Positions 12,447 to 21,804 are shown, counted from the first letter of the stretch. The stretch is 64,000 nucleotides of DNA from Celeribacter litoreus (GCF_020165855.1 NZ_JAIUFY010000008.1:124001-188000), one strand, 5' to 3'. Notes: generated from the sequence alone by a model not told the origin. Numbers and translations: made by a program.

Positions 12447-12544
12447 CGGAGAGGCCTCCCTTCCTCGTCCAGGTCGGCTTCACCATTCGCGAATTGCGAG
12501 AATAAAAAAATTTAAAAATTTGGATAGAAGTGTAAATTAAATTT
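12447..12544. promoter_or_regulatory. divergent cbbR-cbbF control region
   Basis: This 98-base spacer is markedly AT-rich from 12500 to 12544 compared with its surroundings. It holds an interrupted palindrome TCGC-GAATT-GCGA (12487-12499) and AT palindromes around 12508-12521 (AAATTT followed by AAAAATTT). Divergent LysR-type genes normally autoregulate from such a spacer, and CbbR recognises TNA-N7-TNA-type sites. Several fits are possible in the AT-rich half, so I do not name one site. No clear ribosome-binding site precedes cbbR. Confidence 0.65.
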
Positions 12545-13468
12545 ATGAAACGACTCGATTACATCACACTCAAACAACTCAAGACTCTCCAAACCGTCGT
12601 GCAGGCCGGCAATATTTCTGCGGCTGCGGAATTGCTCGGACTTACGGGACCTGCGGTACATAGTCAGTTGAAATCTCTTGAAGAAACGATTGGCTCCACT
12701 TTGCTCGACCGGCACGGGCGCGCGCGGAATGTGGTGACGCCGCAGGGGCAAATCCTGCTCGACGCCTGGGTGGAGATGCGCGCGACGCTTGAGCGCGCGA
12801 TCACGAATATCAACGCAATTGATCAGGGCAAATCGGGCAGTGTGGTGCTCGGGGTTGTGTCGACCGGTAAGTATTTTGCCCCCAGAATCGTCGCGCTGTG
12901 CCGCAAGGTCTTCCCCGATATCGACGTCTCCCTGAGAATCGCGAACCGCCGCGACACGATCATTGGTCTCGAGAAAGGGGCCTTTGATCTCTGCATCATG
13001 GGCCGACCTCCGAGAGCGCCACTCACGGACGAGGTCATCTTGGGCCCGCACCCACATATTGTGATCGCCAGCGCGGACCACGAATTGGCGCATGGCGGCA
13101 AGGTCCCTCGTGAGGCGCTCATGAGCGAGACGTTTGTGATGCGTGAGCAGGGGTCGGGCACACGTATCCTCGCCGCGCGCTTTCTCGACGAGATCGGCCA
13201 CGGCCATCAGGCGGCAACCGTCGAGATGGACAGCAACGAGACGATCAAACAGGCGGTTCTGAACGGGCTGGGCCTTGCCATGATTTCGGCCCACACAGTC
13301 GCGGAGGAATTGGCGAGCGGGCGGCTCGTGGCGCTCGACATCGACGGATTGCCGATTGACCGGACGTGGTATCTCTTGTCGCCGAAGGATCACCCGCTCA
13401 CTCCAGCGTCCGAGCGCATTCGCGATTGGCTCGTGACGCATCGTGAGGATTATTTTCCGAAAGTCTGA
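12545..13468 (+). CDS. cbbR: CbbR, LysR-type activator of the cbb operon
   Basis: The 307-residue protein has an N-terminal winged helix-turn-helix (about residues 4-63, with LKTLQTVVQAGNISAAAELL and the wing DRHGRARNV) and a two-lobed effector domain with the usual VVLGVVSTGKYF opening. CbbR proteins sense metabolites such as ribulose-1,5-bisphosphate or NADPH and switch on the cbb operon. Its position divergent from cbbF supports that assignment over a generic LysR regulator. Translation initiation looks weak, since the bases before the ATG are nearly all A and T with no purine-rich GGAG. Confidence 0.92.
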   Translation: MKRLDYITLKQLKTLQTVVQAGNISAAAELLGLTGPAVHSQLKSLEETIGSTLLDRHGRARNVVTPQGQILLDAWVEMRATLERAITNINAIDQGKSGSVVLGVVSTGKYFAPRIVALCRKVFPDIDVSLRIANRRDTIIGLEKGAFDLCIMGRPPRAPLTDEVILGPHPHIVIASADHELAHGGKVPREALMSETFVMREQGSGTRILAARFLDEIGHGHQAATVEMDSNETIKQAVLNGLGLAMISAHTVAEELASGRLVALDIDGLPIDRTWYLLSPKDHPLTPASERIRDWLVTHREDYFPKV

Positions 13469-13531
13469 AAAGCGGCATCGTTTGGCGCGAATGCTTGGCA
13501 ATTCGGTCGAGACGGACTATGTGCCTGCGGC

Positions 13532-14509
13532 ATGACGGATCAACTCACACAGGCTGCACGTCTCTCGGTCGCTCCGATGATGGATTGGACGGATCGGCAT
13601 TGCCGGTATTTCCATCGTCTGATGTCGCATGAGGCGTTGCTCTATACCGAAATGGTGACGGCTCCCGCGCTTGTGCGTGGCGGGGCTTTGCATCTGCTCG
13701 ACTTCTCGTCGGAGGAGCATCCGGTGGCGCTTCAATTGGGCGGTTCCGAGCCGGAGGAACTCAAAGAGGCGACCAAGCTTTGCGTGGCGCATGGCTATGA
13801 CGAGGTGAACCTCAATGTCGGCTGCCCCTCTGATCGCGTTCAGTCTGGTGCGTTTGGCGCTGTCCTGATGAAGTCCCCCGATCTCGTGGCAGAGTGCGTC
13901 GCGAAGATGATGGAGGGCGCGGGGGATGTGCCCGTCACCGTGAAATGTCGGATCGGTGTGGACGATCAAACGCCCGAAGAGGTGTTGCCCGCGTTTCTCG
14001 AAAAGATGCAATCGGTTGGCGTGACACGGATCACAGTGCATGCGCGCAAAGCGTGGCTGCAGGGCCTGTCTCCTAAAGAAAACCGCGATATTCCGCCGCT
14101 CGATTATCCGCTCGTGCATCAAATGAAAGAGGCGTTCCCCGCGCTGCACCTGTCTATCAATGGCGGGATTGCCGATCTTTCGACTGTTGAGCAGGAGTTG
14201 GAGGTCATGGACGGTGTGATGGTCGGACGCGCCGCGTATCATCAGCCCTATGACATTCTCGGCCACGCGGATCAGACGATCTACGGGTCTGACCGCGCGC
14301 CTTTGAGCCGTCACGACGTGGCGCTGGCGATGGAGGACTATATCGGTCGTCACGTTGCTGCAGGTGGCAAGCTCGCGCAGGTGACGCGGCATATGCTCGG
14401 GCTGTTTGCGGGCCAACCTGGGGCGCGGCGCTGGAAGCGCGTGTTGTCAGAGGGTGCCCATAAAGAGGGCGCGGATTTTGCATTGGTGCGTGAGGCGCTG
14501 CCGCGATAA
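13532..14509 (+). CDS. dusA: tRNA-dihydrouridine synthase A
   Basis: The 325-residue flavoenzyme reduces uridine to dihydrouridine in the D-loop of tRNAs using FMN and NADPH. Motifs are SVAPMMDWTDRHCR at the N-terminus, the signature LNVGCPSDRVQSGAFG with the catalytic Cys, KCRIGVDD, HARKAWLQGLSPKENR and NGGI for phosphate binding. The LSPKENR segment is characteristic of the DusA branch. The gene ends at a bidirectional terminator shared with the oppositely oriented efflux gene. It is preceded by 63 bases after cbbR and has no obvious strong ribosome-binding site. Confidence 0.94.
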   Translation: MTDQLTQAARLSVAPMMDWTDRHCRYFHRLMSHEALLYTEMVTAPALVRGGALHLLDFSSEEHPVALQLGGSEPEELKEATKLCVAHGYDEVNLNVGCPSDRVQSGAFGAVLMKSPDLVAECVAKMMEGAGDVPVTVKCRIGVDDQTPEEVLPAFLEKMQSVGVTRITVHARKAWLQGLSPKENRDIPPLDYPLVHQMKEAFPALHLSINGGIADLSTVEQELEVMDGVMVGRAAYHQPYDILGHADQTIYGSDRAPLSRHDVALAMEDYIGRHVAAGGKLAQVTRHMLGLFAGQPGARRWKRVLSEGAHKEGADFALVREALPR

Positions 14510-14532
14510 GTGGACCATCAGATCAGATGAAA

Positions 14533-14558
14533 AAAGAGAGGCGCTGAGGCCTCTCTTT
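14533..14558. terminator. bidirectional intrinsic terminator
   Basis: AAAGAGAGGC and GCCTCTCTTT form a perfect 10-bp stem with loop GCTGAG, with A-rich and T-rich flanks. It sits between the convergent dusA and RND permease genes and can stop both. Confidence 0.88.
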
Positions 14559-14563
14559 CTACT

Positions 14564-17500
14564 TTACTCAGCCGCTTTTGGGCCGTGTCCGGTTTCAGGA
14601 TGTTCCGGCTCGACCTCCATAACGCTTTCGGGCGTCGCGGGCGGTTGCTCCGCCGGTCGCTTGGGCGCCTCTTTCTCTGACGGCTCTGCGGCGCGGTGGG
14701 CCTCGTAACCCACAGGCGCCCCCCAGCCCCCATCTCCAGTCGTCCAAACGAACTCGGGGTTCTTCGCGCGTTTCGCTTCACGGCTCAGGCGATAGTCCTC
14801 TGCCGTCCGGCTCTGGCGTCCGAACAGCGTCGCAAGGCGCATCGACAGGTGATGTACGATGTCCCAGAACCAGACGCGCAGCGCGAGCATGGCGGGCGTG
14901 AAGATCAGTGTCAGAACGGTCGCGATGCCGAGGCCAAAGACCACCGCCGTCGCGAGGTTCGTCCAGAACTGCGCCGTCGGAGAGTTGATCGTATAACCGC
15001 CATTGATGAAGTCGAGCGAAAGGCCGAACATCATCGGGGTAAGGCCCGCCATCGTTGTGATCGTAGTCAGGAGCACAGGTCGGATGCGGTCCTCCGCTGT
15101 GCGCACGATGGCCTCGATCTTGGGCATATAGCGCGCGTATTCCTGATAGGTGTCGATCAGCACGATGTTGTTGTTCACCACAATCCCCGCGAGCGCGACG
15201 ATCCCTGTTCCGGTCATGATCATGCCGAAGGTCATATCCATCACCAACAGACCGATCAGCACGCCAGCCGTCGACATGACAACGGCGAGCAGCACCAGAA
15301 CGGAGTTGTAGAAGCTGTTAAACTGCGCGAGCAGGATGATGAACATGAGCGCGAGGGCGGCGCCGAACGCCTTGCCGAGGAAGGCCCCCGTTTCGCGTTG
15401 TTCCTCGTCGTCGCCGGTCCATTCCCACGCGATTCCCTGCGGGAGCGGTTGTTCGGTTTCGAGCCACTCTGTCAGCGTATCAATCCGCTCGGTCGCTGTG
15501 ATCGTCGTCCCGTCTTCGCGGGTTTCACCAGAGGCCACGCCTGCTTTCACGTCGTAGTAGCGTTTCTGGTCCACACGGTCGATCTGGGCGAGTTTTTCGA
15601 CAGGTTCGCGGGTGATGAAGTTCGAGAGCGGCACGAGGCCGTCGGAGGTGCGGACCTTGAGCGTGTCGAGCGTCGAGAGTACGCGGTCTTCTTCAGGCAG
15701 GCGCACTCGGATTTCAATCTCTTCGTCAGAGCTATCGACACGCATCGTGTCGAGCAGAATGCCCCGCGTCACGAGCTGGATCATCCCGCCCACGGTCGCC
15801 ACGTTCGCGCCGTAGCGTCCGGCCTTCTCCACATCCACGTCGATCTGCCAGTCGATGCCGGGCAGGGGACGTGTGTCTTCAATGTCGGTGAGGGCTTGAG
15901 TGGCGTCGAACTTTGCGCGCACGATTTCGGTGGCCTCTTCTAGGACCGCGAAATCATCTCCTTTGAGACGCAGGTGCACCGGTTTCGCAGACGCCGGACC
16001 CATCGCGAGGTTCAAAGTTTCGGTCTGAATGCCAGGCAACTCGGCAAGCTGGGCTTCGATCTGGGCGAGGACGTAGTCGCCGTCATACTCGGGGCGCACG
16101 TGCGTGTCTTTGAAGAACAGGAACCCGTCTTTGGTCTCCGTCGGGCGGTCTTCCCACGGGATGAGTTCGACCTGAATTTGCCCGATTGTGTCGCGCGGTG
16201 CTGATGTGCCGCCAGTGTTCGCGTTCAGCCCTCCTTCACCCGCAAAGACGAAGGCGTTGTCCACACCAGGCTGGTTGAGCACGATCTCTTCGGCTTCAGC
16301 GACGAGTGCGTCTTTTTCGGCGAGCGACAGGTTGCCGCGTGCTTTCACGTAGATGATGGCCTGTTCCGGCTCGGTCGCGGCGAAGAACTCCACACCTTTG
16401 TTGTTCGCGCCGTAGTACCCGAAGATCGAGATGACCGAGAAGATCACCGCCCCAATCGCGACCACCGGCATGACCGGATTGCCCGCGATGAAATGGGTGA
16501 AGTGGCCGAAGGGCGTGCGTTTATAGCCTGCGTCGACCTTCTTGCGGCTGCGTTCGATCCGTGCCGCGGAGAGCGTGATGCCAGTGAGGGAGGAGCCGAC
16601 AAGGAACAGGAGGCCGCCCAACATAACAGGCGCGAGGCCTTCTGTCTCCGGCGCCATGAGATAGGCGGGATTCATGAGCTGCATGAGCCCCATGAAGACG
16701 AGATAGGCGGACGGCACCACAAGCACGGCGCGCAGCCAGTAGGGGGCCACAGCGCGCAATCCTGCGGACGCTCGGTCAAAGACACGCGCAATCCGGCCAG
16801 ACACCCCACCCATAACGGGCAGGTAGATCAGGGCCACAATAAGGGACGCAGACAGCACGAAGATGATCGTGACTGGTAGCATCCCCATAAACTCACCCGC
16901 GATCCCCGGCCAGAACAGCATCGGCAGGAAGGCACAGAGTGTGGTGGCCGTGGAGGACACGATCGGCCAGAACATGCGCTTCGCGGCTTCGACAAAGGCG
17001 GTCATGGGGCCTTCGCCCTCATCCATTTTTCGGTCGGCGTATTCGACCACGACGATGGCGCCGTCGACGAGCATCCCGACTGCGAGGATGAGGCCGAACA
17101 TCACGATGTTGGAGATCGTAATCCCCATGAGGCCGAGCAGGATGAAACACAGAAGGAACGACGTCGGGATCGCAAAACCCACGAGGAGCGAGGACCGGAT
17201 GCCGAGGGCGGCGAGCACCACCACCATCACGAGGGCGATAGCGGTAAGAACGGAGCCTTCAAGTTGGCTCACCATGGAAGACACCTGACGCGACTGGTCG
17301 TTCGAGGTGCCGACGATGATCGCCTGTTGTAGCGGTTCGGGCCATGTGTCGAACTCGGCCTGCACTTCCTCTTTGACGAGAGCCACGGTGTCGATGATTG
17401 GATAGCCTTTGCGTTTGACGACTTGCAGAGCGACGGTCGTCTCGCCGTTAAATCGTGCGGTGCCGAGGCGATCTTCGAACGTCAAACGGATCTCTGCGAG

Positions 17501-18268
17501 ATCGCCGAGGGTGATGACGCGGTCGCCATTCACCTTCACGGGCAGGTTCATCACGTCCGCTTGATCGTCAAAGGAGGCCGGGATTTTGACGGAGAAGGTG
17601 CCCTGATCCGTTTCGATTTCGCCCGCTGCAACGAGTTGGTTGTTGGCGGTGACGACGTTTATCAACTCACTCGCGGTGACGTTGTAGCTCTCCAACCGCA
17701 GAGGATCGATGATCACTTCTAGCATCTCGTCGCGGTGGCCGGTGAGTGCGGCGTCTAGGACGGGTTCGAGCCCTTCGAGACGGTCCTGCATGCGCTTGGC
17801 ATAGGATACCAGTGTCCGCTCCGGCACGGGGCCGGTCAGGTTTACGATCAGGATCGGGAACTCCGAAAAGTTCACCTCACTGATCGTGTAGCTGTCCGCG
17901 CCCTCGGGGAATTCGGATTGCACCCGACCCATCCTATCGCGCACATCGGCGATGATCTTTGTCTTGTCCCAGCCGAATTCAAACTGAAGCCAGATACCCG
18001 CATAGTTCTCCGCCGCCGTCGCCGACATGACATCGAGCCCGTCGAGGTCGGACAGTTCGGTCTCCATCGGTTTGACGAGGAGCTTTTCCGAGTCCTCGGC
18101 AGAAATGCCGGGGAAGGGGACAGAGACATAAAGTCCGGGAATTTCGATGTCCGGCTCGCCCTCTTTGGGCAGGCTCACATAGGCATAGGCCCCCGCAATG
18201 AGTGTCAGCGCCACGAAGGCGAGGACCATGCGGGCGTGTTCACCCGCCCAATCGACGATGCCTCTCAT
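14564..18268 (-). CDS. RND-family efflux permease with extra membrane segment
   Basis: The 1234-residue inner-membrane protein exports substrates by proton motive force. It opens with a membrane helix (about residues 13-31), followed by a large periplasmic loop and helices between 335 and 485. TM4 keeps Asp402 in GMLVDGAIVVVE, but the second Asp of the AcrB pair is Gly403. A further periplasmic loop and a C-terminal helix bundle ending near 1140 follow. Two oddities stand out: an insertion of about 110 residues between TM6 and TM7 (about 490-597) with two likely extra helices (512-531, 546-567), and a charged, Pro/Glu-rich tail of about 90 residues. The gene overlaps its adaptor gene by four bases. 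Substrate is not predictable; no outer-membrane channel gene is adjacent. Confidence 0.88.
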   Translation of the reverse strand: MRGIVDWAGEHARMVLAFVALTLIAGAYAYVSLPKEGEPDIEIPGLYVSVPFPGISAEDSEKLLVKPMETELSDLDGLDVMSATAAENYAGIWLQFEFGWDKTKIIADVRDRMGRVQSEFPEGADSYTISEVNFSEFPILIVNLTGPVPERTLVSYAKRMQDRLEGLEPVLDAALTGHRDEMLEVIIDPLRLESYNVTASELINVVTANNQLVAAGEIETDQGTFSVKIPASFDDQADVMNLPVKVNGDRVITLGDLAEIRLTFEDRLGTARFNGETTVALQVVKRKGYPIIDTVALVKEEVQAEFDTWPEPLQQAIIVGTSNDQSRQVSSMVSQLEGSVLTAIALVMVVVLAALGIRSSLLVGFAIPTSFLLCFILLGLMGITISNIVMFGLILAVGMLVDGAIVVVEYADRKMDEGEGPMTAFVEAAKRMFWPIVSSTATTLCAFLPMLFWPGIAGEFMGMLPVTIIFVLSASLIVALIYLPVMGGVSGRIARVFDRASAGLRAVAPYWLRAVLVVPSAYLVFMGLMQLMNPAYLMAPETEGLAPVMLGGLLFLVGSSLTGITLSAARIERSRKKVDAGYKRTPFGHFTHFIAGNPVMPVVAIGAVIFSVISIFGYYGANNKGVEFFAATEPEQAIIYVKARGNLSLAEKDALVAEAEEIVLNQPGVDNAFVFAGEGGLNANTGGTSAPRDTIGQIQVELIPWEDRPTETKDGFLFFKDTHVRPEYDGDYVLAQIEAQLAELPGIQTETLNLAMGPASAKPVHLRLKGDDFAVLEEATEIVRAKFDATQALTDIEDTRPLPGIDWQIDVDVEKAGRYGANVATVGGMIQLVTRGILLDTMRVDSSDEEIEIRVRLPEEDRVLSTLDTLKVRTSDGLVPLSNFITREPVEKLAQIDRVDQKRYYDVKAGVASGETREDGTTITATERIDTLTEWLETEQPLPQGIAWEWTGDDEEQRETGAFLGKAFGAALALMFIILLAQFNSFYNSVLVLLAVVMSTAGVLIGLLVMDMTFGMIMTGTGIVALAGIVVNNNIVLIDTYQEYARYMPKIEAIVRTAEDRIRPVLLTTITTMAGLTPMMFGLSLDFINGGYTINSPTAQFWTNLATAVVFGLGIATVLTLIFTPAMLALRVWFWDIVHHLSMRLATLFGRQSRTAEDYRLSREAKRAKNPEFVWTTGDGGWGAPVGYEAHRAAEPSEKEAPKRPAEQPPATPESVMEVEPEHPETGHGPKAAE

Positions 18269-19389
18269 TGGCCGGACTCCATCGCATTGGCTGCGCTGTG
18301 TGGATCGACCAGAACGCCCTCACGGACAAATTCCTGACCAACTGTGATGATGCTGACCGTTTCCGGCAGGCCAGCGACCCAAATGCCTTCGCGTGTATCA
18401 CGCAGGATGGTCACTGGGGCGAATTCGACGAGGTTGTCGTCCCCCACGAGGCGCAGACCGATCTGGCCCTCGTCATTCAGGGTCAGCGCACTTTGCGGCA
18501 CGAGGTGGGCGAGGGTGCCCTCTGAGGAGATCGCCATTTCGACCGTCTGACCATCGCGGATCGCGGCATCGGGATTCGGGATTTGGATTTCCACGCGGAA
18601 GGTCCGGGTCGCTGTGTCGGCAGAACGTGACAGGAAGGTCACCTGACCGTTCACCGTGTCGCCGGAAATGAGACGCGCCATCGCGGGCGATCCGACAGAG
18701 ATTTTCCCGACTTCCGTCTCGGGCGCGTAGGCCACGAGTTTGATCGGATCGAGTTGCAGGATCGTGGCACAAGCCGCACCGGCGGACAGAAGAGTGCCCA
18801 GTTCTGCTGTGTCGCTTTCGAGCAGGCCGGAGAAGGGGGCTTTGACGGAGAGGTTTTCAATGTCGCGGTCGACTTGCGCCAGAGCGGCGCGCGCGCTCTC
18901 GACACCGGCTTCGGCCGTCAGGACTTGGGTCTCGGATGCATAACCGCCCGACGCGAGTTTGCGTGCGTTTGCGAGGGCGACCTCTGCTTCTGCGAGCGCG
19001 GCCTGCGCCTGCGCCCGTGTCGCATCGCGGGTGCCGCGGTCGATCTCACAAAGCACGTCACCTGTCGCGACAGTTGCGCCTTTGCGCAGAGGCTCGTTGA
19101 TGACGCGCCCCGAGGTCTCGGCGGTCACAGTTACGTTGCGCGCGGCTTCTGTCTCTCCACGGAGGATGACCGCGCTGTCGAGGGTTCGGGCGGTAGAGGG
19201 CGTGGCCACAACAGAAACAGCGGTTTGCTCGGCTGCGGCTTTCTGCGCGGGCGGTGCGAACCGGTTGTCTTCCGCCTGAACGGTTTCCGTCGCGGCGGTG
19301 TCGTCCCCTGTGATCCGGTCGCGCTCGAAAATGAACAGATAGAGCACGACACATACAAGAACGGCGGTGAGAACGGGGATAATACGCAT
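18265..19389 (-). CDS. RND periplasmic adaptor (membrane fusion protein)
   Basis: The 374-residue product links the RND permease to an outer-membrane channel. It has an N-terminal membrane anchor (IIPVLTAVLVCVVLYLFIF), a lipoyl/barrel-sandwich segment (VTVTAETSGRVINEP), an Ala-rich alpha-hairpin (about 145-205), a second lipoyl half (LSVKAPFSGLLES) and a beta-barrel domain. The ATG at 19387-19389 is preferred because the anchor begins there; 37 upstream in-frame codons run through the operator and look non-coding. The lack of a lipobox shows anchoring by a helix. The stop overlaps the permease start by four bases. Confidence 0.9.
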   Translation of the reverse strand: MRIIPVLTAVLVCVVLYLFIFERDRITGDDTAATETVQAEDNRFAPPAQKAAAEQTAVSVVATPSTARTLDSAVILRGETEAARNVTVTAETSGRVINEPLRKGATVATGDVLCEIDRGTRDATRAQAQAALAEAEVALANARKLASGGYASETQVLTAEAGVESARAALAQVDRDIENLSVKAPFSGLLESDTAELGTLLSAGAACATILQLDPIKLVAYAPETEVGKISVGSPAMARLISGDTVNGQVTFLSRSADTATRTFRVEIQIPNPDAAIRDGQTVEMAISSEGTLAHLVPQSALTLNDEGQIGLRLVGDDNLVEFAPVTILRDTREGIWVAGLPETVSIITVGQEFVREGVLVDPHSAANAMESGQ

Positions 19390-19717
19390 CGGCTGTCTCT
19401 TCTGTCTGGGTTCACGATGTCGGGGTGTGCCGACGGCGTTCGTTACGGAGTTAATAGTATTAACATTGTGCTCAACATGGGGAATTCGCCAAAAGATCAC
19501 AAGGTCGCGATTTAAAAAATAGAATATGTCACCTCAATCGCAACATTACGTCACAGATATAAGAAAACTTCGCGCTCTCGCTGCGGCATTCCGTTTGAGA
19601 GACCTCTCTTTCCGGAACCGTGCACCGAGACTTGGCATTCCCGCGTGGATCAGGGTAAGAGGGGTGCGATAGAAATTCTTCAATTATCTCGCGACATCAG
19701 CGGGGTCAGGGGCAAAA
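19390..19717. other. 328-base divergent intergenic region
   Basis: This gap between the efflux adaptor and the yfgM-like gene contains the palindrome at 19450-19464 and an AT-rich stretch near 19513-19530. It also has TTGGCA at 19632-19637, which could be a -35 box for the rightward gene, although the matching -10 (GTAAGA) is poor. I see no ORF with coding character and no RNA gene in it. Confidence 0.5.
19450..19464. promoter_or_regulatory. perfect palindromic operator upstream of efflux genes
   Basis: GTTAATA-G-TATTAAC is a perfect 15-base palindrome. On the minus strand it starts about 10 bases after a TTGAGC that could act as a -35 box, so a bound repressor would block the adaptor-permease promoter. 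Efflux operons are commonly controlled by TetR or MarR repressors, but none is encoded next to it. Confidence 0.6.
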
Positions 19718-20371
19718 GTGAGCCAGAGCGATTCCTTTATCGAAGAAGTGACTGAAGAGGTCCGCAGAGATAAATTCTATGCCTTTCTGAAGAAATACGG
19801 CTGGATCGGTATTCTGGCCGTCGTGGTTCTCGTCGGTGGGGCGGCGTTCAACGAATACAATAAGGCCAAGAACCGCCAGCAGGCCGAGGCCTTCGGTGAT
19901 GCAATCTCAGCTGCGCTCGGGGCCGACAATGCGGCTGCGCGGGCTGATGCGCTTGCGACTGTTCCTGCCGAGGGGGATGCGCAAGTGATTGCTGCAATGT
20001 TGCGCGCAGGCGAGCTCGAAGCCGCAGGTGATCCGAAAGCCGCGATTGCTGTGCTTGCTCCGCTGACGGCCGACGACATGCTTGATCCTGTGTATCGCGA
20101 TCTCGCAGTCCTCAAAACGGCGATGATCGGTGCGGCTGACATTGCGCCAGAAGATCGTATTGCGCAACTCGCCGCCATCGCGAGCCCCGGTGCGCCGTAT
20201 CGTTTGCTCGCAGAAGAACAGATTGCTGCGGCTCAGGCCGAAATGGGGGATGTCGGCGCAGCGATTGAGGGATATCGTGCGTTGTCTCAGGATGTTGCGG
20301 CAAGTTCGGCCTTGCGTCGTCGCGCCGCGCAGATGATGGTTGCGCTTGGAGCCGATCCGGCAGCCGAGTAA
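19718..20371 (+). CDS. YfgM-like tetratricopeptide membrane protein
   Basis: The 217-residue protein starts at GTG with AGGGG upstream. It has a short cytoplasmic N-terminus with the conserved-looking EEVTEEVRRDKFYAFLKKYG, one membrane helix (about 29-46) and an Ala-rich helical periplasmic region that fits the TPR-like YfgM family. YfgM is a periplasmic chaperone-linked partner of the SecYEG translocon in Escherichia coli. The order yfgM-bamB-der here matches E. coli yfgM-bamB-der, which strengthens the call more than the modest sequence features do. Confidence 0.75.
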   Translation: MSQSDSFIEEVTEEVRRDKFYAFLKKYGWIGILAVVVLVGGAAFNEYNKAKNRQQAEAFGDAISAALGADNAAARADALATVPAEGDAQVIAAMLRAGELEAAGDPKAAIAVLAPLTADDMLDPVYRDLAVLKTAMIGAADIAPEDRIAQLAAIASPGAPYRLLAEEQIAAAQAEMGDVGAAIEGYRALSQDVAASSALRRRAAQMMVALGADPAAE

Positions 20372-20411
20372 GAGTAAGCGCAGGGACGACGGAATAAGGG
20401 AGAATGCAGGC

Positions 20412-21740
20412 ATGATCGGTCAAGCAGCAAAAGCGGGTCTTTTCACTGCGCTCCTTGTGCTCGCAGGGTGCGCAAACCAAGACACGATTCTCGTTGGCGA
20501 GCGGCTTGATTTGCGTGACGGGTCTGTTCTCGGCGGGTCTATCGCCGAAATTCCCGAAAACCGGACCGTCGATATTTCTCTTGGCAATCCAGTGAGCCGC
20601 GATGCCTGGACCATGACAGGATCGGGCCGACTGCATAATGCGGGCCACAATGCTTTCACGAGAGATGTGCCCGCGTTGGTCTGGAAATCCCCGATCGGAC
20701 AAGGCGAAACGCGCAAACTGCGCCTGACCGTGGATCCGGTCGCTGCACAGGGTCTCGTCGTAGCGATGGATGCCGAGGCACGTCTGACGGCAGTTTCCGC
20801 CAGTTCGGGCGAGGTGGTGTGGAGCGTTGATCTGACAACCGTGGGTGAAAAGGCTGCGGGCGTTTCCGGTGGTGCTCTGGCGATCTCTGGCGATGTCCTC
20901 TACGCGACGAGCGGATTTGGTGATCTTGTTGCACTGGATCTGAAAACAGGTGGTGAACTCTGGCGTCAGCGTCTCAACGCGGTCGGCGCTGCAGGTCTCA
21001 ATGTTTACGACGGTCTTATTTACGTTGTCGCTGGCGACGGGCAGGTCTGGGCCGTCAATACCTCTGATGGTCGTGTGAAGTGGCAGCTCTCCGGTCCCGA
21101 GACAGTTACATCACGCGTCGGGGCGGCGTCTCCGGCCGTGACAGATCGCATTGCCGTGCTTCCGTTTGCCTCCGGCGATATCTACGGTGTTTTCCGCAAG
21201 GGCGGTCTGCGTCTGTGGTCAGCATCAATCGCGGGGCAGCGACAGGGCGTCGTTTACGCCAATGTCTCCGATATCACGTCTGATCCGGTGATTGTCGGCA
21301 ACACGATGTATGTCGGCAACCAAGCGGGGCGCTATGCCGCGTTCGAACTTGAAGGTGGCACACGTCTTTGGACGGCGGACGAGGGCGCCTACAGCCCCGC
21401 TTCTGTTGTTGGCGGCTCGCTCTTCATCGTCACGGATCGCAACGAACTCGTTCGCCTGTCCGCGCGCACCGGGGAACGGATTTGGGGCGTGCAACTGCCG
21501 CTCTACACCAAGCAACGTGAACGCCAACGCAAAAGCGTCTTTGCCCACTACGGGCCGATTGCCGCGGGTGGCAAAATCTGGGTGGCCTCCAACGACGGAT
21601 GGCTGCGCGGGTTCGATCCGGCCTCGGGCACGCAGGTCGCGCGCGTTGAATTGCCGAAGGGCGCAGCCTCCGATCCAATTGTCGTCGGCGGCGTCATGTA
21701 TGTGCTGCTCGAAGACGGCTCTCTCGCTGCATTGCGCTAA
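20412..21740 (+). CDS. bamB: outer-membrane assembly lipoprotein BamB
   Basis: The 442-residue protein has a lipoprotein signal peptide with lipobox LAGC, so Cys20 would be acylated. PQQ-type beta-propeller repeats follow, such as VVWSVDLTT, GGELWRQRL, GRVKWQLSG, TRLWTADEG and GERIWGVQL. BamB scaffolds the BAM complex that folds outer-membrane proteins. The ATG at 20412 is chosen because the signal peptide starts there; 24 upstream in-frame codons overlap the previous gene. It lies between yfgM-like and der genes, the conserved neighbourhood. Confidence 0.9.
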   Translation: MIGQAAKAGLFTALLVLAGCANQDTILVGERLDLRDGSVLGGSIAEIPENRTVDISLGNPVSRDAWTMTGSGRLHNAGHNAFTRDVPALVWKSPIGQGETRKLRLTVDPVAAQGLVVAMDAEARLTAVSASSGEVVWSVDLTTVGEKAAGVSGGALAISGDVLYATSGFGDLVALDLKTGGELWRQRLNAVGAAGLNVYDGLIYVVAGDGQVWAVNTSDGRVKWQLSGPETVTSRVGAASPAVTDRIAVLPFASGDIYGVFRKGGLRLWSASIAGQRQGVVYANVSDITSDPVIVGNTMYVGNQAGRYAAFELEGGTRLWTADEGAYSPASVVGGSLFIVTDRNELVRLSARTGERIWGVQLPLYTKQRERQRKSVFAHYGPIAAGGKIWVASNDGWLRGFDPASGTQVARVELPKGAASDPIVVGGVMYVLLEDGSLAALR

Positions 21741-21804
21741 ATCTCTTGTCAGGCGACCCTGATCGGGTGTATCGGGGCCGCTTGAACACGTCCCGGAGGA
21801 CATT

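Noticed and set aside
12512-13501. 329-codon minus-strand frame opposite cbbR
   Set aside because: It mirrors cbbR, which has a clear LysR helix-turn-helix. The frame has no own start signals.
14696-15943. 415-codon plus-strand frame opposite the RND permease
   Set aside because: It is antisense to an intact permease gene and has low-complexity His/Arg-rich composition.
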